Under the pieces are notes generated by a model. The model was given only the letters and a program-made list of their open reading frames with translations. It was not told where the DNA came from and made no database searches. The position numbers were made by a program, and so were the translations under genes. Shown one piece after another: positions 11,454 to 22,117 of a stretch of 64,000 bases of DNA. The DNA comes from Rhynchosporium graminicola. Lineage: Eukaryota; Ascomycota; Leotiomycetes; Helotiales; Ploettnerulaceae. The DNA lies in NCBI GenBank assembly GCA_900074885.1, contig FJUW01000015.1, positions 90,281 to 154,280 of the forward strand, written 5' to 3'. Within the stretch, counting starts at the first letter, position 1. Each line of letters opens with the position of its first letter.

Positions 11454-13096
11454 GATACCGCGAGAGTGGTTGGGATGTGATGGAAACCATGTCTGATAGA
11501 TTTTGAGCCGTTCGTTGTTTTTTTTTTGGATGCGTTTTCTCATGAGGGGTTTTGTGAGGCGGCGTTGCACAGGTACGTAGATTTGGAACGTCAACGAAGG
11601 CGCGCGATAAGCGAGATGGAAAATCATCTATTGGAAACATGTCGCTTCGCAAGCATCGTGAAATGTCAACGAGAATAGTGAGATTTCTTTATCGCTGTAA
11701 TATGAGAATGTCAACAAGTGAAAACTTTCAAGAAGGAAGACTCCGGTGAAGGAAGTACAAAGAAAGTAGTTGAGCTCGCTGCCAGCCGAAGGACAATCAA
11801 TCTCTTGGAGGCCTTGAATTTTTTTTTTCCGGTTGATCTCAATCGGGTATTAAAACATAGGAAGCATCAGAGTAACAAGATGAGCATGGTGGCTTACTCG
11901 AAGGCTATTACAGCTATGTTAGATACCATCAAGTCATTAATCTACATGTCCGTCAACACGGCTACACGGAGTAGGACTATGACTGCCTCTACACACGTGT
12001 GAGATGATTAGAGATCAAGATTGTTAACCAGTAAGCGAGGTAATCACGATACAGCAGTCAGTGCTTGGAAGAGTTGTGAACACCATCTATTAAAGCCTAA
12101 GGTATATGTATTTTGCCAATCATCGCTCCTTTCTTTCCCATCCTCCCCTCCAACCACAGCATCAAGCACACACCATTCCACTGCAATGCTCTGCGCATTC
12201 GCTTCACCATTTTGGTACTTGGACATGTAAAGAAGGAGAATCGTCATGTGTCGTGGAATCGTCATAAAGGCCAGGCACATCCATGGCTTTCCGCACCATG
12301 AATCGAAAAAGACATACAGCGAACACAAAGAGAAAGGCATGCGGTCATTCTTGCCAGCCACACCTCATCGATCTACCAAGGGAAACAAAGAGCCATCCAG
12401 TCCGAGAAGATGGATCAAGCTGAGTCTTAGTGTTGAGTCGACGAGAAAACCGATGAGGCAGCAATCCAGTCGGTAAGGACGGATCAAACCGATTCCATGG
12501 GTTCATTTTGGCGCAACAGCAGGATAGCGCGTAGCGTTCCAGTCGTGTAGGACGGATCGAGCCATGCCCTATTGCTGACTTGGTGGCTGAGAGAAGAGAT
12601 AGAAAGGCAGCGTTCCAGTCATGTTATGACGGATCAAGCTGTCTATAGGTGGCTGTACCCTCCTTGCTGCGCCCACTCTTACTCCCATCTCCACCCATAT
12701 ACTCCTTCCTCTTTCGATATCTTGCTGTTGCTTACTATCATGACATATCCCCAAACGGATCAGCCGTGCAGCTCTATCACCCCATTCATTTCTACATATC
12801 CCCCAATAGACATAGTTGCAAAAAAGGGCAATAGGACACAAAACCCTGTTGCGTGCATATATGCAGATAGATCCACCCGATCCAGAGAAAGTGACAAAAT
12901 TTTATCCAGTAACATTCATTCCATAGTAGACCAGGAAAACAAAGGTGAGAGGAAAAATTGTTTGTCATCGTGAGATGTTACACCGGAATTTCTGCTTGCT
13001 CAGAAGGTTTCGGACTCGCCGCTTTGATTACTTGCTATTGTGCCAAACGTGTCTGGAAGGGTTGTCAGCTTTTGCAAACGTGAATTGTAGTCTAGG
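11454..13096. other. Convergent intergenic interval with a spaced repeat
   Basis: About 1.6 kb between the 3' ends of the 2EXR gene and the 1860-residue gene. No protein-coding frame convinces. It contains four spaced copies of a 26-27 bp motif between 12395 and 12639, annotated separately. Confidence 0.5.
12395..12639. repeat. Four spaced copies of a 26-27 bp motif
   Basis: Copies lie at 12395-12420, 12464-12489, 12537-12562 and 12613-12639. All share tccagtc, then 7-8 variable bases, then ga(t/c)ggatc(a/g)a(g/a)c. Start-to-start spacing is 69, 73 and 76 bp, and the spacers are unlike each other. All copies are in the same orientation. It could be an old minisatellite or a repeated element in a non-coding RNA; I cannot assign a function. 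Confidence 0.7.
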
Positions 13097-16000
13097 TTAG
13101 TATATACCTCTGTTTTGATTTCTTCGTATGATTGTTTCATCTCGAATCAGGTCACCTCCGCTCTTCGATGCTGAACTCATGCTTCTAGGACCAGTTGGTT
13201 TTCTGGCAGGCACGCCGGCAGGCATTGATCTTGGTGCGGACCTAGGTGAGCTTGATGGGACATAATCCATCGGTAGGTGCTCTGTGCTGAGTGGGCTTGG
13301 CTTTTGAAGCTTACCCGTACGGATCTTTGGAGGTCGCTCGGGGTCAAGCGGCTCCTTCGGAGGGCGCTGCGGAGCTTGATTGGAAGCTGATCCATTGGAG
13401 TACCCGCCGTCAGAAACGGGAGATAGGTGGCCGTTGTTGTTTGTACTGTTGCTGTACCTGTTTGTTTGTTGAGGTGGTAAGCGGTTGAGACTTGTTTGAG
13501 AGCCCCAATCGAGAGATCTGGGAGACATGGGCGAGTCAAAATTATGGGCTTGCGACTCGAGAGCTGTTTGATAACGATGAGTTGGCCCGACGCGTGGTTG
13601 AGGGTGTTGTAGGTTAAGCGAATTACGATGAGCCTTGTATTTGGGATCCTCGGGCGGTAACAGAGATCTGGGTGCCTCGGTCTCGTTGTAATCAACTTGG
13701 TCTTGCGACAACCTGGAATGTAGATTGTCTTCGCCGTAAGAGTCATTCTCTGCATAATTGTCCAGTGCAGATCCGGATCTTGAAGGCGGCGATTGCTCAT
13801 GATATTGCTCTTCTCCCTTGCGTCCACCACCTTGTTTGCTATTTCTGAATCCACGGAGAACGGTCGAAGCAGTTGTCTCTGACCAACGCGATACCTTCGG
13901 AATCCATCCGGACGAGCTACTCGATTTGTGCTTCTTGCTCTTGTCAATTCGGGGAGTATTCTCATTGCTAAGGGAAGCTGGTGCGACATATTGCTGAGGA
14001 GGTGTGCCTAGAGGCGCCGAACCACCGCGCGCGACTTCTTGAGTTGGTGTCAGAAGCCGTTCATTGTTCTCGAATTGGTTGTCCAGAATCACTTGTTCGT
14101 GATGATCGAGCTCTTCCTCATCACCCTCGTGTACAGTGCTGATGCGGTGATCGGAGAATTTTCGGTTGTCAAATCCTCTTGCAGCACTTGTGCCACGCGA
14201 GTGGGGAATTGAAAGATGGCCAGATTGGCTGGCATGGCTAGCAGTTGATGTACCTGCATTTCCTTCAGGCTCATATCCACGCTCGTCGTAATTACCCTCT
14301 TGCCCAAGATCATCAAAGGATTCTCCAGGATGGCTGTCAATTTTCAGACCTTGAGCAACCTTCAGTCCTTCAACCTCACCCAACAACTGCACCAACATCT
14401 CCTCGATCTTTCCGAGGTCATTGGAGCTCTTCATGCTCAAGCCCTTGAGTGCTCTTCTGAACACGTTTCTCTTCTTGTTGGGAATATCGTCGAACATCTC
14501 ATCTTGTGAGCCCTGTCGAATCGAACGTGGACCGCTTTGTGGCTGAGGTCTCGGGCCATTGATAGCCTTCTGAATGGACTTGTCGGTATTGCTCTGAACC
14601 TCTGTAATAATGACATCTTCTGTATCAGCAAGCAAACGCTTCATGTCTTCGAAGGAGTTCCGCATTTCGGCTGCAGCACGAACAAGAGTGACCAGAATCT
14701 CAGTATCTCGAGCGCTTCTTTGGGCATCCCGAACAGTAAGATGATCCATCAGCGCAACAATGTCCCTGGACTGGATTCGGTCGATTCCATTTCCAGTGGC
14801 ACTGTCGTAAATTGGCGATTCCATCCCATGAGACATGCCACTAAGGTGACGAGCATGCTTTGGAGTGTAGAAAGGATCTTCGCCCGCCATAGCACCAGCC
14901 CCACCCTCAATATCTTGGTCGAGAAAGCCAACTCCTTTGACTCTCTGCTCTGGTGTAGCTGCACCAGGAGACCGTGCATTGGGAGCGGATGAGATGTATC
15001 CCTCGTCCTTTGGAGAAGTGACCCTGGCAGATTGGTAGTCCAACTCGGTTGGTGCAAAATTGGTGCTGAGGCCTTGGAATCCTGCTTCGCCCAAGAGATC
15101 CCGATCGAGGTCGCCTCCGATAGCAGCGATAGGACTCGTTCCCTCATATGGATTAGTGACGAGGGTATCGCGTTTCCTGTCTGTTGATGTCCGTTGCCAA
15201 TCCTCATCATGATCTCCACTCAGATCTCGATTGTGGTGTGCAATAGCAGCTGCGCCTCCAGCACCTACAGCAGCGCCAATGAAAGCTGCTTCAGCAGCCT
15301 TCAGGTTTGAATCCGATCTACGGCTGTGACTGGAAACGGAACCCAAGAGAGGTCGAGGTATTGTTTGTTTTCCAGGCCAGTGATCTCTATTCGTCTGCTG
15401 AGCTCCGCCGATAGGTCCCTGAATGATAGAAGGATTGGTGTCCACCTCTGAATCTCCATCGCCGTAGCCAATTTCGGGCATTGGATCATGCCTGTCGGGG
15501 AGACCGCTAGCGCCCATTTTGAGTTGCTCATGGCTTGCAACCTCACTCAGCGGTGCGTCGATGCTGTGTCGAGGAGATGGAATCTGTCCCTGGCCCTCCA
15601 TTGCTCGATCTTTAAACGACATGTGCAAAGGTGCCCCGGTATGCTCTAATCTATCTTCATATTTGATCTGATCCGTATCGTTCTTCTTGCTACGGCTGGC
15701 CAAGACAGCAGCTGCAACGCCAGCAGCTATAATTTGGTCTGCTTTCTGACTTTTGTACTTTGGCATTGCAATCTTTCGACCTTGTTCGTCAACATCATAC
15801 TCTTCAGCATATCCTGATGGGCTATTTCGCTGACTCGATGTCCCACGGTCCGACTCGTCGTACTCGAGATCTCTTGAAACAGAGTGTTTGGTCGGGCTGT
15901 TCCCACGGCTTGTGAAATGACTTTCTGCGCCTTCATCGAATGACGCGTACGAGCTTCGACGATTGTGCTGACCATCAGTACCAGAAATTGCAGAATCTCT

Positions 16001-18679
16001 GGTAAGTTCTGATTCATTAACGAGTGAAGCAACTGCGGACTCAACGCCATTAGGAGTGTGGACGTAATCTGGAATTGCGCCAAGTCCTCGGACATTCTGC
16101 CCTGTTGCAACACGATCAAGGGGTGGGCGTTCAGCGCTCTCGTCAGTATAGTTGGAGTTGTGCTTAACGTCCACTCCAGAGCTGCGATGACTGCCTGGTG
16201 AGGCAATGTCGCGGTTTCGATCGTTCTCGCGGTGCTGTTCTTCCCAGTACTCGCCATCTTGGGTAAGTTCGGACTCAGTAAGACCTCCTTGTCGTACCTC
16301 AGCGAAGTCATGACGATTGCCATGCACGTTGCTTAGGGAGTCGAGTGACTTCATAGATCGGCCGGACCGAGCATGGTGAGGGGACTTGTTCAAGGTAGAG
16401 TAGGATCCGGTGCTGTGAGTCAACCTCGAATCCCTTTGCTGGACATCTGGATCTCCTTCAGTGTAACCAGAGACACTTTGGATTGGGCTAAGACCACGGC
16501 GTTCCTGGGCATACGGAATGTATCGAAGAGGGGGAGGTACTTCCTGGTTGTTTTGGTAGTAGTCATGGTGGTCATCCTCAAGAAGCTCAGGATCGTGATG
16601 ATCGTCACTATCAGTGTGACGATGGATCGCGCCCGCTCCAATTCCGGCACCAAAAGCACCTCCATCAAGGGCAGCCGCATCACGGGAAATTCCTCCATTG
16701 TGTTCCTCTTCAACAAGCGAATCCTCGCGGTCAGAATACTGCATGGGAACTTTCCGTCCATGCTCGTCCAATTCATACTCTTCGTGTATTTGTTGCTGAC
16801 TAGAGAGATCATGGAGACTCAAATTTCCACGCGAGTAATTGGAGTGTTGATTTCCTAAACCTTTTTGAAGCTGAATAGGGGTTCTGGTAGGTGTGCTGGT
16901 AGGGGGCGATGCAACGCCGCGAGACACCTCGCGAACTTGAGTGATCCTTTCTTGGCTAGCTGAGTGTGGTCTCTCAGTTTCTGCTGATAAAATTGAGCTC
17001 CTGGTAAGTTCCGAAGCATTAGTTTCGCTCATCAGTGGCATTGGAGGTACAGTTTCGTAGGTTCGCTCTTCGTAGGTTTCGGCTAGGCTATCGCTTTTGC
17101 TGCGACTCTTCGTCCTTCTCCTCCGACGTTCTTTCCGGTCTTCTTCTAGCGATTCCTCCGATTGGTGATTGTGTAAAGCCGCAGTCGTCAATGCACCTAG
17201 TCCAGCTCCAGTAGCTGCCAGTCTTAGGCCTTTGTGTCCATCGCTACTGCGCTTTCGGTGGAATTTCTCTCCATCTTTGACAACAGTCTCTTCTGAAGTC
17301 TCTCGCTCAGAGCTCCTCGGGGAATCAGTCATGACGCGATTAATACTTCTATCCTTGCGACCTTTGATGGTATTTCCCGAAAGAATTTCCGTGTCGTTAA
17401 GAATGACTTTTGGTCTCGCGGAGAGGTCGGTATTGCTCCCCCGGTCGGACAGACGTCGTGTACTGTATCCATCCTCGCGAGAGTCTCTTGAGATCCCGCT
17501 ACCGGAAGTGATAGAGCCTTTACGATCTCGTTCACGGTCTCGAGTCTGGTGCTTGCTCTGCTCCCTTTTCAGTGCAGTGAGCTCGGGGAGAATCAAGCGA
17601 CGAATAGCATCTTCGACAGTCTCGAGAAGCTTCGGATTGTTGATGGAAGATTTCGAGGTGCCAGACCGGAAAGAGTATGCATCACCCGACTTTCCGCTCA
17701 AATGTGAATTCAGCAAGCTTGAGTCTACGCCAGAGACCATTGACTCTTCATTGTGTGTTCGGCTGGACCTCCTTCGTGGAGATCTAACATTTTCTATGGA
17801 TTGTTCTCCACTAACACTCCGGCTTCTGCTGCTGTGCTTCCGCCGCCTCTCAGACTTGTCTCCGCGTACCTTTTCCACTGCTTTCTGGGCAACGATGCGC
17901 TCACGACTGAGGCTTCGGCTCCTTCGGCGCGATGGTGTTCTCAACTTATCAGCAACTGCGCCAGCGATCAGGCCAGCGGCACCTCCTGCAGCCAAAGCCT
18001 CATCCCGAGACAGACTTCGACTACGCTTTCTCTCTGGCTCTCGTACTTTACCATCGAGGAAACTGTCTGCGGGCATTGACGAGATGTCGGATGCGTTTGT
18101 TTGTACATATCTCGAGCTGCTGTCGCCGGTGGGAATTAGAGGACTTCCATGTCGTCTGGGCATTATCTCCACCTCAATTGGACCACCACCTCGCGAGGTG
18201 ACGTTTGACTCCTCAGTAGCTGATCGATATGAGTGCAGGCTGTGATCATCACCCTCTCCGTCTAGAAGTAACGACTTGTCGCTCTTGACGTTCGGCGATA
18301 GTTGTATTCGTTTGGTGTAGGAAGTCTTGCGATCGCTCCCACGTTCGGTGATTTGGATGTGGTCATTCGAAGATCTGCTTTTGCTCTTAGCGGATGGTCG
18401 TACTTTAACTCGTACAGAGGGCCGTCGAGAACCAGGCTGACTGCCCTTTCCACCTTCGAAGTACTCGATCAGCAGGGAGGTCTGAGATTTGTTCGTGATG
18501 AGACCGTGTCCGTCCTTGTCGCCTGTTTTGCGCCGTGTAGATATCGTGATGGGGCTTCCGTCCTCTGGCAGTGTATATTGGCTCTTTCCGGTGATCGTTG
18601 AGCCGAGTTCTGTTCCTCCAGTGGTGCTATCTGTTTCGGTCGGCGCAGGTAACGGAGGAGCTTTTCGATCGACACCCAT
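13097..18679 (-). CDS. Large disordered modular protein (1860 aa), function unknown
   Basis: Uninterrupted 1860-codon frame. Most of it is Ser/Arg/Asp/His-rich and predicted disordered by composition, with SR-like patches (SRSLSR near 221 and 255). Five Gly/Ala-rich hydrophobic segments recur near 231-246, 486-502, 670-686, 982-995 and 1127-1147, most followed by basic or His-rich residues. The motif (E/N)(A/E)SELT recurs near 553-560, 801-806 and 888-893. A longer motif EEY(E/D)(L/V)DE(H/Q)GRK recurs near 633-643 and 959-969. A helical block (1300-1370, then 1400-1442 with IEEMLVQLLGEVEGL) could be a coiled coil. Size and composition resemble fungal scaffold/tether proteins such as leashin-type Woronin body tethers, but I cannot show homology. 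A downstream intron extending the C-terminus is possible, because GT follows the codons just before the stop. Confidence 0.75.
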   Translation of the reverse strand: MGVDRKAPPLPAPTETDSTTGGTELGSTITGKSQYTLPEDGSPITISTRRKTGDKDGHGLITNKSQTSLLIEYFEGGKGSQPGSRRPSVRVKVRPSAKSKSRSSNDHIQITERGSDRKTSYTKRIQLSPNVKSDKSLLLDGEGDDHSLHSYRSATEESNVTSRGGGPIEVEIMPRRHGSPLIPTGDSSSRYVQTNASDISSMPADSFLDGKVREPERKRSRSLSRDEALAAGGAAGLIAGAVADKLRTPSRRRSRSLSRERIVAQKAVEKVRGDKSERRRKHSSRSRSVSGEQSIENVRSPRRRSSRTHNEESMVSGVDSSLLNSHLSGKSGDAYSFRSGTSKSSINNPKLLETVEDAIRRLILPELTALKREQSKHQTRDRERDRKGSITSGSGISRDSREDGYSTRRLSDRGSNTDLSARPKVILNDTEILSGNTIKGRKDRSINRVMTDSPRSSERETSEETVVKDGEKFHRKRSSDGHKGLRLAATGAGLGALTTAALHNHQSEESLEEDRKERRRRRTKSRSKSDSLAETYEERTYETVPPMPLMSETNASELTRSSILSAETERPHSASQERITQVREVSRGVASPPTSTPTRTPIQLQKGLGNQHSNYSRGNLSLHDLSSQQQIHEEYELDEHGRKVPMQYSDREDSLVEEEHNGGISRDAAALDGGAFGAGIGAGAIHRHTDSDDHHDPELLEDDHHDYYQNNQEVPPPLRYIPYAQERRGLSPIQSVSGYTEGDPDVQQRDSRLTHSTGSYSTLNKSPHHARSGRSMKSLDSLSNVHGNRHDFAEVRQGGLTESELTQDGEYWEEQHRENDRNRDIASPGSHRSSGVDVKHNSNYTDESAERPPLDRVATGQNVRGLGAIPDYVHTPNGVESAVASLVNESELTRDSAISGTDGQHNRRSSYASFDEGAESHFTSRGNSPTKHSVSRDLEYDESDRGTSSQRNSPSGYAEEYDVDEQGRKIAMPKYKSQKADQIIAAGVAAAVLASRSKKNDTDQIKYEDRLEHTGAPLHMSFKDRAMEGQGQIPSPRHSIDAPLSEVASHEQLKMGASGLPDRHDPMPEIGYGDGDSEVDTNPSIIQGPIGGAQQTNRDHWPGKQTIPRPLLGSVSSHSRRSDSNLKAAEAAFIGAAVGAGGAAAIAHHNRDLSGDHDEDWQRTSTDRKRDTLVTNPYEGTSPIAAIGGDLDRDLLGEAGFQGLSTNFAPTELDYQSARVTSPKDEGYISSAPNARSPGAATPEQRVKGVGFLDQDIEGGAGAMAGEDPFYTPKHARHLSGMSHGMESPIYDSATGNGIDRIQSRDIVALMDHLTVRDAQRSARDTEILVTLVRAAAEMRNSFEDMKRLLADTEDVIITEVQSNTDKSIQKAINGPRPQPQSGPRSIRQGSQDEMFDDIPNKKRNVFRRALKGLSMKSSNDLGKIEEMLVQLLGEVEGLKVAQGLKIDSHPGESFDDLGQEGNYDERGYEPEGNAGTSTASHASQSGHLSIPHSRGTSAARGFDNRKFSDHRISTVHEGDEEELDHHEQVILDNQFENNERLLTPTQEVARGGSAPLGTPPQQYVAPASLSNENTPRIDKSKKHKSSSSSGWIPKVSRWSETTASTVLRGFRNSKQGGGRKGEEQYHEQSPPSRSGSALDNYAENDSYGEDNLHSRLSQDQVDYNETEAPRSLLPPEDPKYKAHRNSLNLQHPQPRVGPTHRYQTALESQAHNFDSPMSPRSLDWGSQTSLNRLPPQQTNRYSNSTNNNGHLSPVSDGGYSNGSASNQAPQRPPKEPLDPERPPKIRTGKLQKPSPLSTEHLPMDYVPSSSPRSAPRSMPAGVPARKPTGPRSMSSASKSGGDLIRDETIIRRNQNRGIY

Positions 18680-20695
18680 ACTGGCAACTCAAGGCTCAGA
18701 CGAATAGTTGGAAGAATGCATGAGAATGAAGAAATGCCGTTTCCTGGCGAAAGATGCTGTGCCGCGAATTCTTGTTGAAGAGGCTGCTGGTGACTGGGGG
18801 ATCTCGAGAGTAGGTCGAGTCGGATGGTAGGATCGCCCAGCTGAGGTGGCTGTGGTCGTACAAATTTCAGGAAAGAAAACACAAAGTGTCTAGTAATCGA
18901 CCCGAGATCAAGGTCGATTCATAGGCGAAGATCCAATGGATGTCGTCGAATGGTCGAATGCCCGAATGCGATTTGGGCGAATTGGGTGGATTGGGTGGGT
19001 AGGTAGGTAAGGTATGTGGTGTACTGATAACAGTCAGGCAGGTAGGTATGTGATGTAATAGAAGCTCTATTATAGCAGAGGTCCTTCTGCTTCAGCTTCA
19101 GCTTCCGTTCCTTGGTAGGCTGAGGAAGACGAGGATGGCCAGCGCAACAGATTGAACTGGATGAAGTCGGGGGGGGTGCTTGGTGGGTGGTGTGCAGCTT
19201 GGTGTGTTGACCTTGAAGGATAATACAGCCAATCAGAGACTAGAACGCTAAAAGCGCTATCTGTCTGGCCCGATATGGCAATTATTCTGCCAGCCAGCAG
19301 CGGGGGGCCCACAGGACGGGAACCGGGAGTTACCAAAACCTGCTGGCCTATCGCTGCGACTAAAATGCTAAATTTACCGGTACTGTATAACATTCGAGGA
19401 TGGAAAAAGGAATCAAAGGGAGACATTCTATTTTCCTATATTCCTATCGATAGGAGAAACTCGTCTTCCTCAGCCTTTTCTTGCCCGGATCGTACTCTCC
19501 GATCTGATGAGGAACGAATGCGTGGCGGTTCTATATTCGCCCCTCGAGATACCATTTTCATCCAATGAGTGCAGAGAGCTCAGCAGGTGCAGCAACTCGA
19601 CTGCGCTTTACTGCAGAGCTAATGTACTAGGTATTGCAGTATGCTTTTCAGAGCGAATTTCGTGATATTGGGAAGCCTTCAATGGCTCTCTAGATACTTA
19701 CAGCTCGTCCTGTACTTGTCCTTTCCGTCGTTTGTACTGTGTAACTGGATTTTATGTTGTTTGTCAATTGGGGTCAAGCTCCCGATGTTTTGGTAGGACT
19801 TGCGGGTCGTGACAGGGAAACTCCCTCGTCCGCGAAGCTTTGCCCTCTGGAGCTTGGGGCAAGAGCTGGTACGCCCCGTCGTCCCATAACCTTTACGGAG
19901 ATCATGTCATGTCATCATATTATTGTTGTCTTCACCGTTGGTTGCTATGGAGATGTGAGCTCTTCGAGGGGATCGTGCATCATGCGTTGTGCAAATCTAG
20001 TTTGGTTTCGACATGTTCTTTGGCAGGAGTCAGGATATCGTGAGGGGCTTTGTGCACCCGTCGAGTGAGGTGAACAAGGCCAAGGGGGAGACACATGCGT
20101 ATGGCATAACCGGTTTTTGTGCAGGATATGCAAGGGCCTGTTCGGACAATCCCCAAATTCATTCTCGTTTGAAGAGAGGGCCAGCGGCTGTGAGAGCTCC
20201 GTACAGGTAATAAGATGAGGTCTGACAGGGGAGGCTGGCTCTTGTGAAAATGCTTGCCGAGCAGATGGTAAACTCTATCTCCCTATCTCACAGTCGTCGG
20301 ATTGTGGCATCTGCACATCGAACGAAGGCGGTATCACATTCTTGATGTCTATGGCTTGAAAGGTCCAGCCGCATACAAGTCTGGTCGCACACGCAATTTC
20401 AGCTTCTTCAATTTCTCAAAGGATTTATTTGACAACAGTGATGTAGTACCTATCATATGATTTGAGCCCATACTTCACGTCCCAAGTACTAATATTCATG
20501 TGATCTGAATGCCCAAATGTCATGCTTTAGAGTGCTGAATCCGCAGACTAGGGTATTTTTTGGTGTCCTTCCTTCCTTCCTTCCTACAAATAATGAGTCA
20601 AAATGTTTTGTGTATATGAAAACCCGCTTTTGATTCCCTAAACTCCATTTCGAATGCCCAAGAACCCTACGACTGTACTTTTAGATACTGATATT
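18680..20695. other. Intergenic, upstream of the 1860-aa gene
   Basis: About 2 kb with no credible gene. Next to the start codon lie the promoter and leader of the large minus-strand gene, with (GGTA)n tracts near 18995-19015 and 19040-19050. A CTTC repeat at 20568-20584 lies near the 3' end of the IFRD-type gene. Confidence 0.5.
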
Positions 20696-22117
20696 TCATG
20701 ATGCCGAAATCATGATAGGTAAGCTATCGAAGACAACTTCGTTATGCTCGTAGTGCACTACAAAGCCACCGCCGAGGACTCTTCTAAGTGCTTGTAGTCT
20801 ATGCAACTTCCACCATGCGTCTATCTTCATGGTTCCTGTCTTGTGGATACGCACCACCATTCTGGAGCCGTATCTGCGACCTGTCTCTTCGTTGATAGCA
20901 TTCTGATATCGTGGGCCGCGAGAGGGAAACTCTACTGTATTGAGGATGTCGCTAAAGTTCGTGTGAAGTACTTTTCGGTCTTTCTTGGCGATTCGGCGAG
21001 AGGATTCGGATGCAAGTTGAGAGAGTGTATGTTTCAATTGCGCTGTTTGGCGGTACACGTCGTAGCGCTTGACCATGCTCGCATCGATAGGGAACCCTTC
21101 CTCGTCCTCTGCATCGCTCGCTGGTCCATCGTCTGCCTCTCGTGATGTATAGCTCTTCTCGAACAGAAGTGCGATATTCTCTCCAGCCGCTACTTGAACA
21201 GAAACATTGCTGCTCTCCAATTGTTCAACAAAGGCATCCATGGCCGGCTCCGTCTTTTCTTCCATGTCGTCTATGAATGTTGCCAGGAATCCCCAGGCTT
21301 CGCAGGCGGCTGCAACTACCTCCCCACTATCTGCTGCTTCGATTGAGTTGCCATCAGACTCCACAATCTCGAGCAAGTCGTCCATGATCTCTTCGATTTC
21401 AGAATCTGATGCGCCGCCAAAAATTGCTGCTGTGCTAAGAGTGTGAATGGCGACTGCCTTCACAGCGAGACTCTCGGAGTCCGAATATGTGCGCTTCAGT
21501 GTTTGGAATATGGAATCGTAGACAGTTTCTGATGGTGCAGTAATAATCGAAAGTGCGATAGCTTGGAAACTTTTAGCAGATACCAAATAAGGAGTTCTGA
21601 ACTTCGCATACCTCTAAGCGCATGAGATGCTTCCTTTTCACTCTCCGACTTCACACTTTTCAGTAACGCTGGAAACAACTCGGAGGTCTTCGTATGTATC
21701 TGATCGTAGGCATAATGTCCCATGAGGATGTGTACATATTGTGCAAGTGCGGCTTCCCTGCCTTGGACACTGCTCCTCTTCCGGTTGATAATCTCCTCGG
21801 TACGATCACCCAGATCCTGCATCCATATATCTGTAGTATCTTCGGGAAGAGTTGCGGAGAGCATATCATCTATTGAATTAACACTAAGACGATAAGTGTC
21901 AGTACATGCTCGTGTGCAACAGTTTTGGATAGTTTGCTTACCTCCAGTTTGTGCTATCGCTCAAATTTCCATCTTCATCATCCGAGACGTTTCGGGAGAC
22001 TGTTCGGGAGTTCGTGCGTGAATTTGCTGCTGACGATGCTCTCGAGGATACGCGCGACTGGGCCTTTTTGGAGACCGTCTTATGCGACTCGAGCGCCTGG
22101 CGTCTTAGATCGTGCAT
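20696..22117 (-). CDS. IFRD-family (interferon-related developmental regulator) protein
   Basis: Three exons on the minus strand (22117-21942, 21883-21612, 21561-20696), with introns of 58 and 50 bp, give 437 residues. The N-terminus has a Ser/Arg-rich tail (repeated SR pairs) leading into SDDEDG, as in IFRD proteins. Helical ARM/HEAT-like repeats fill the middle (GREAALAQYVHIL, SESEKEAS, SESLAVKAVAIHTLS). The C-terminal IFRD box includes IDAWWKLHRLQALRRVLGGG. IFRD proteins are conserved in eukaryotes and act in transcription/translation control; the mammalian and yeast relatives have been linked to ribosomes, but the role in filamentous fungi is not established. The second acceptor is the AAG before CTATCG, since the nearer AAAG breaks the frame; this restores HALRAIALSI. 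Confidence 0.85.

Noticed and set aside
12395..12639. CRISPR array
   Set aside because: The repeat-spacer look is superficial. Repeats differ by up to a third of positions, there are only four, and this is a eukaryotic nuclear locus with no cas genes.
17169..18245. 358-codon plus-strand frame
   Set aside because: It is the antisense shadow of the Ser/Arg-rich 1860-residue gene; the composition mirrors SR codons and no motif is present.
21496..21586. Alternative acceptor for the IFRD second intron at ctaaaag
   Set aside because: It puts the third exon out of frame. The next AG, before ctatcg, restores the conserved helix, so no frameshift needs to be invoked.
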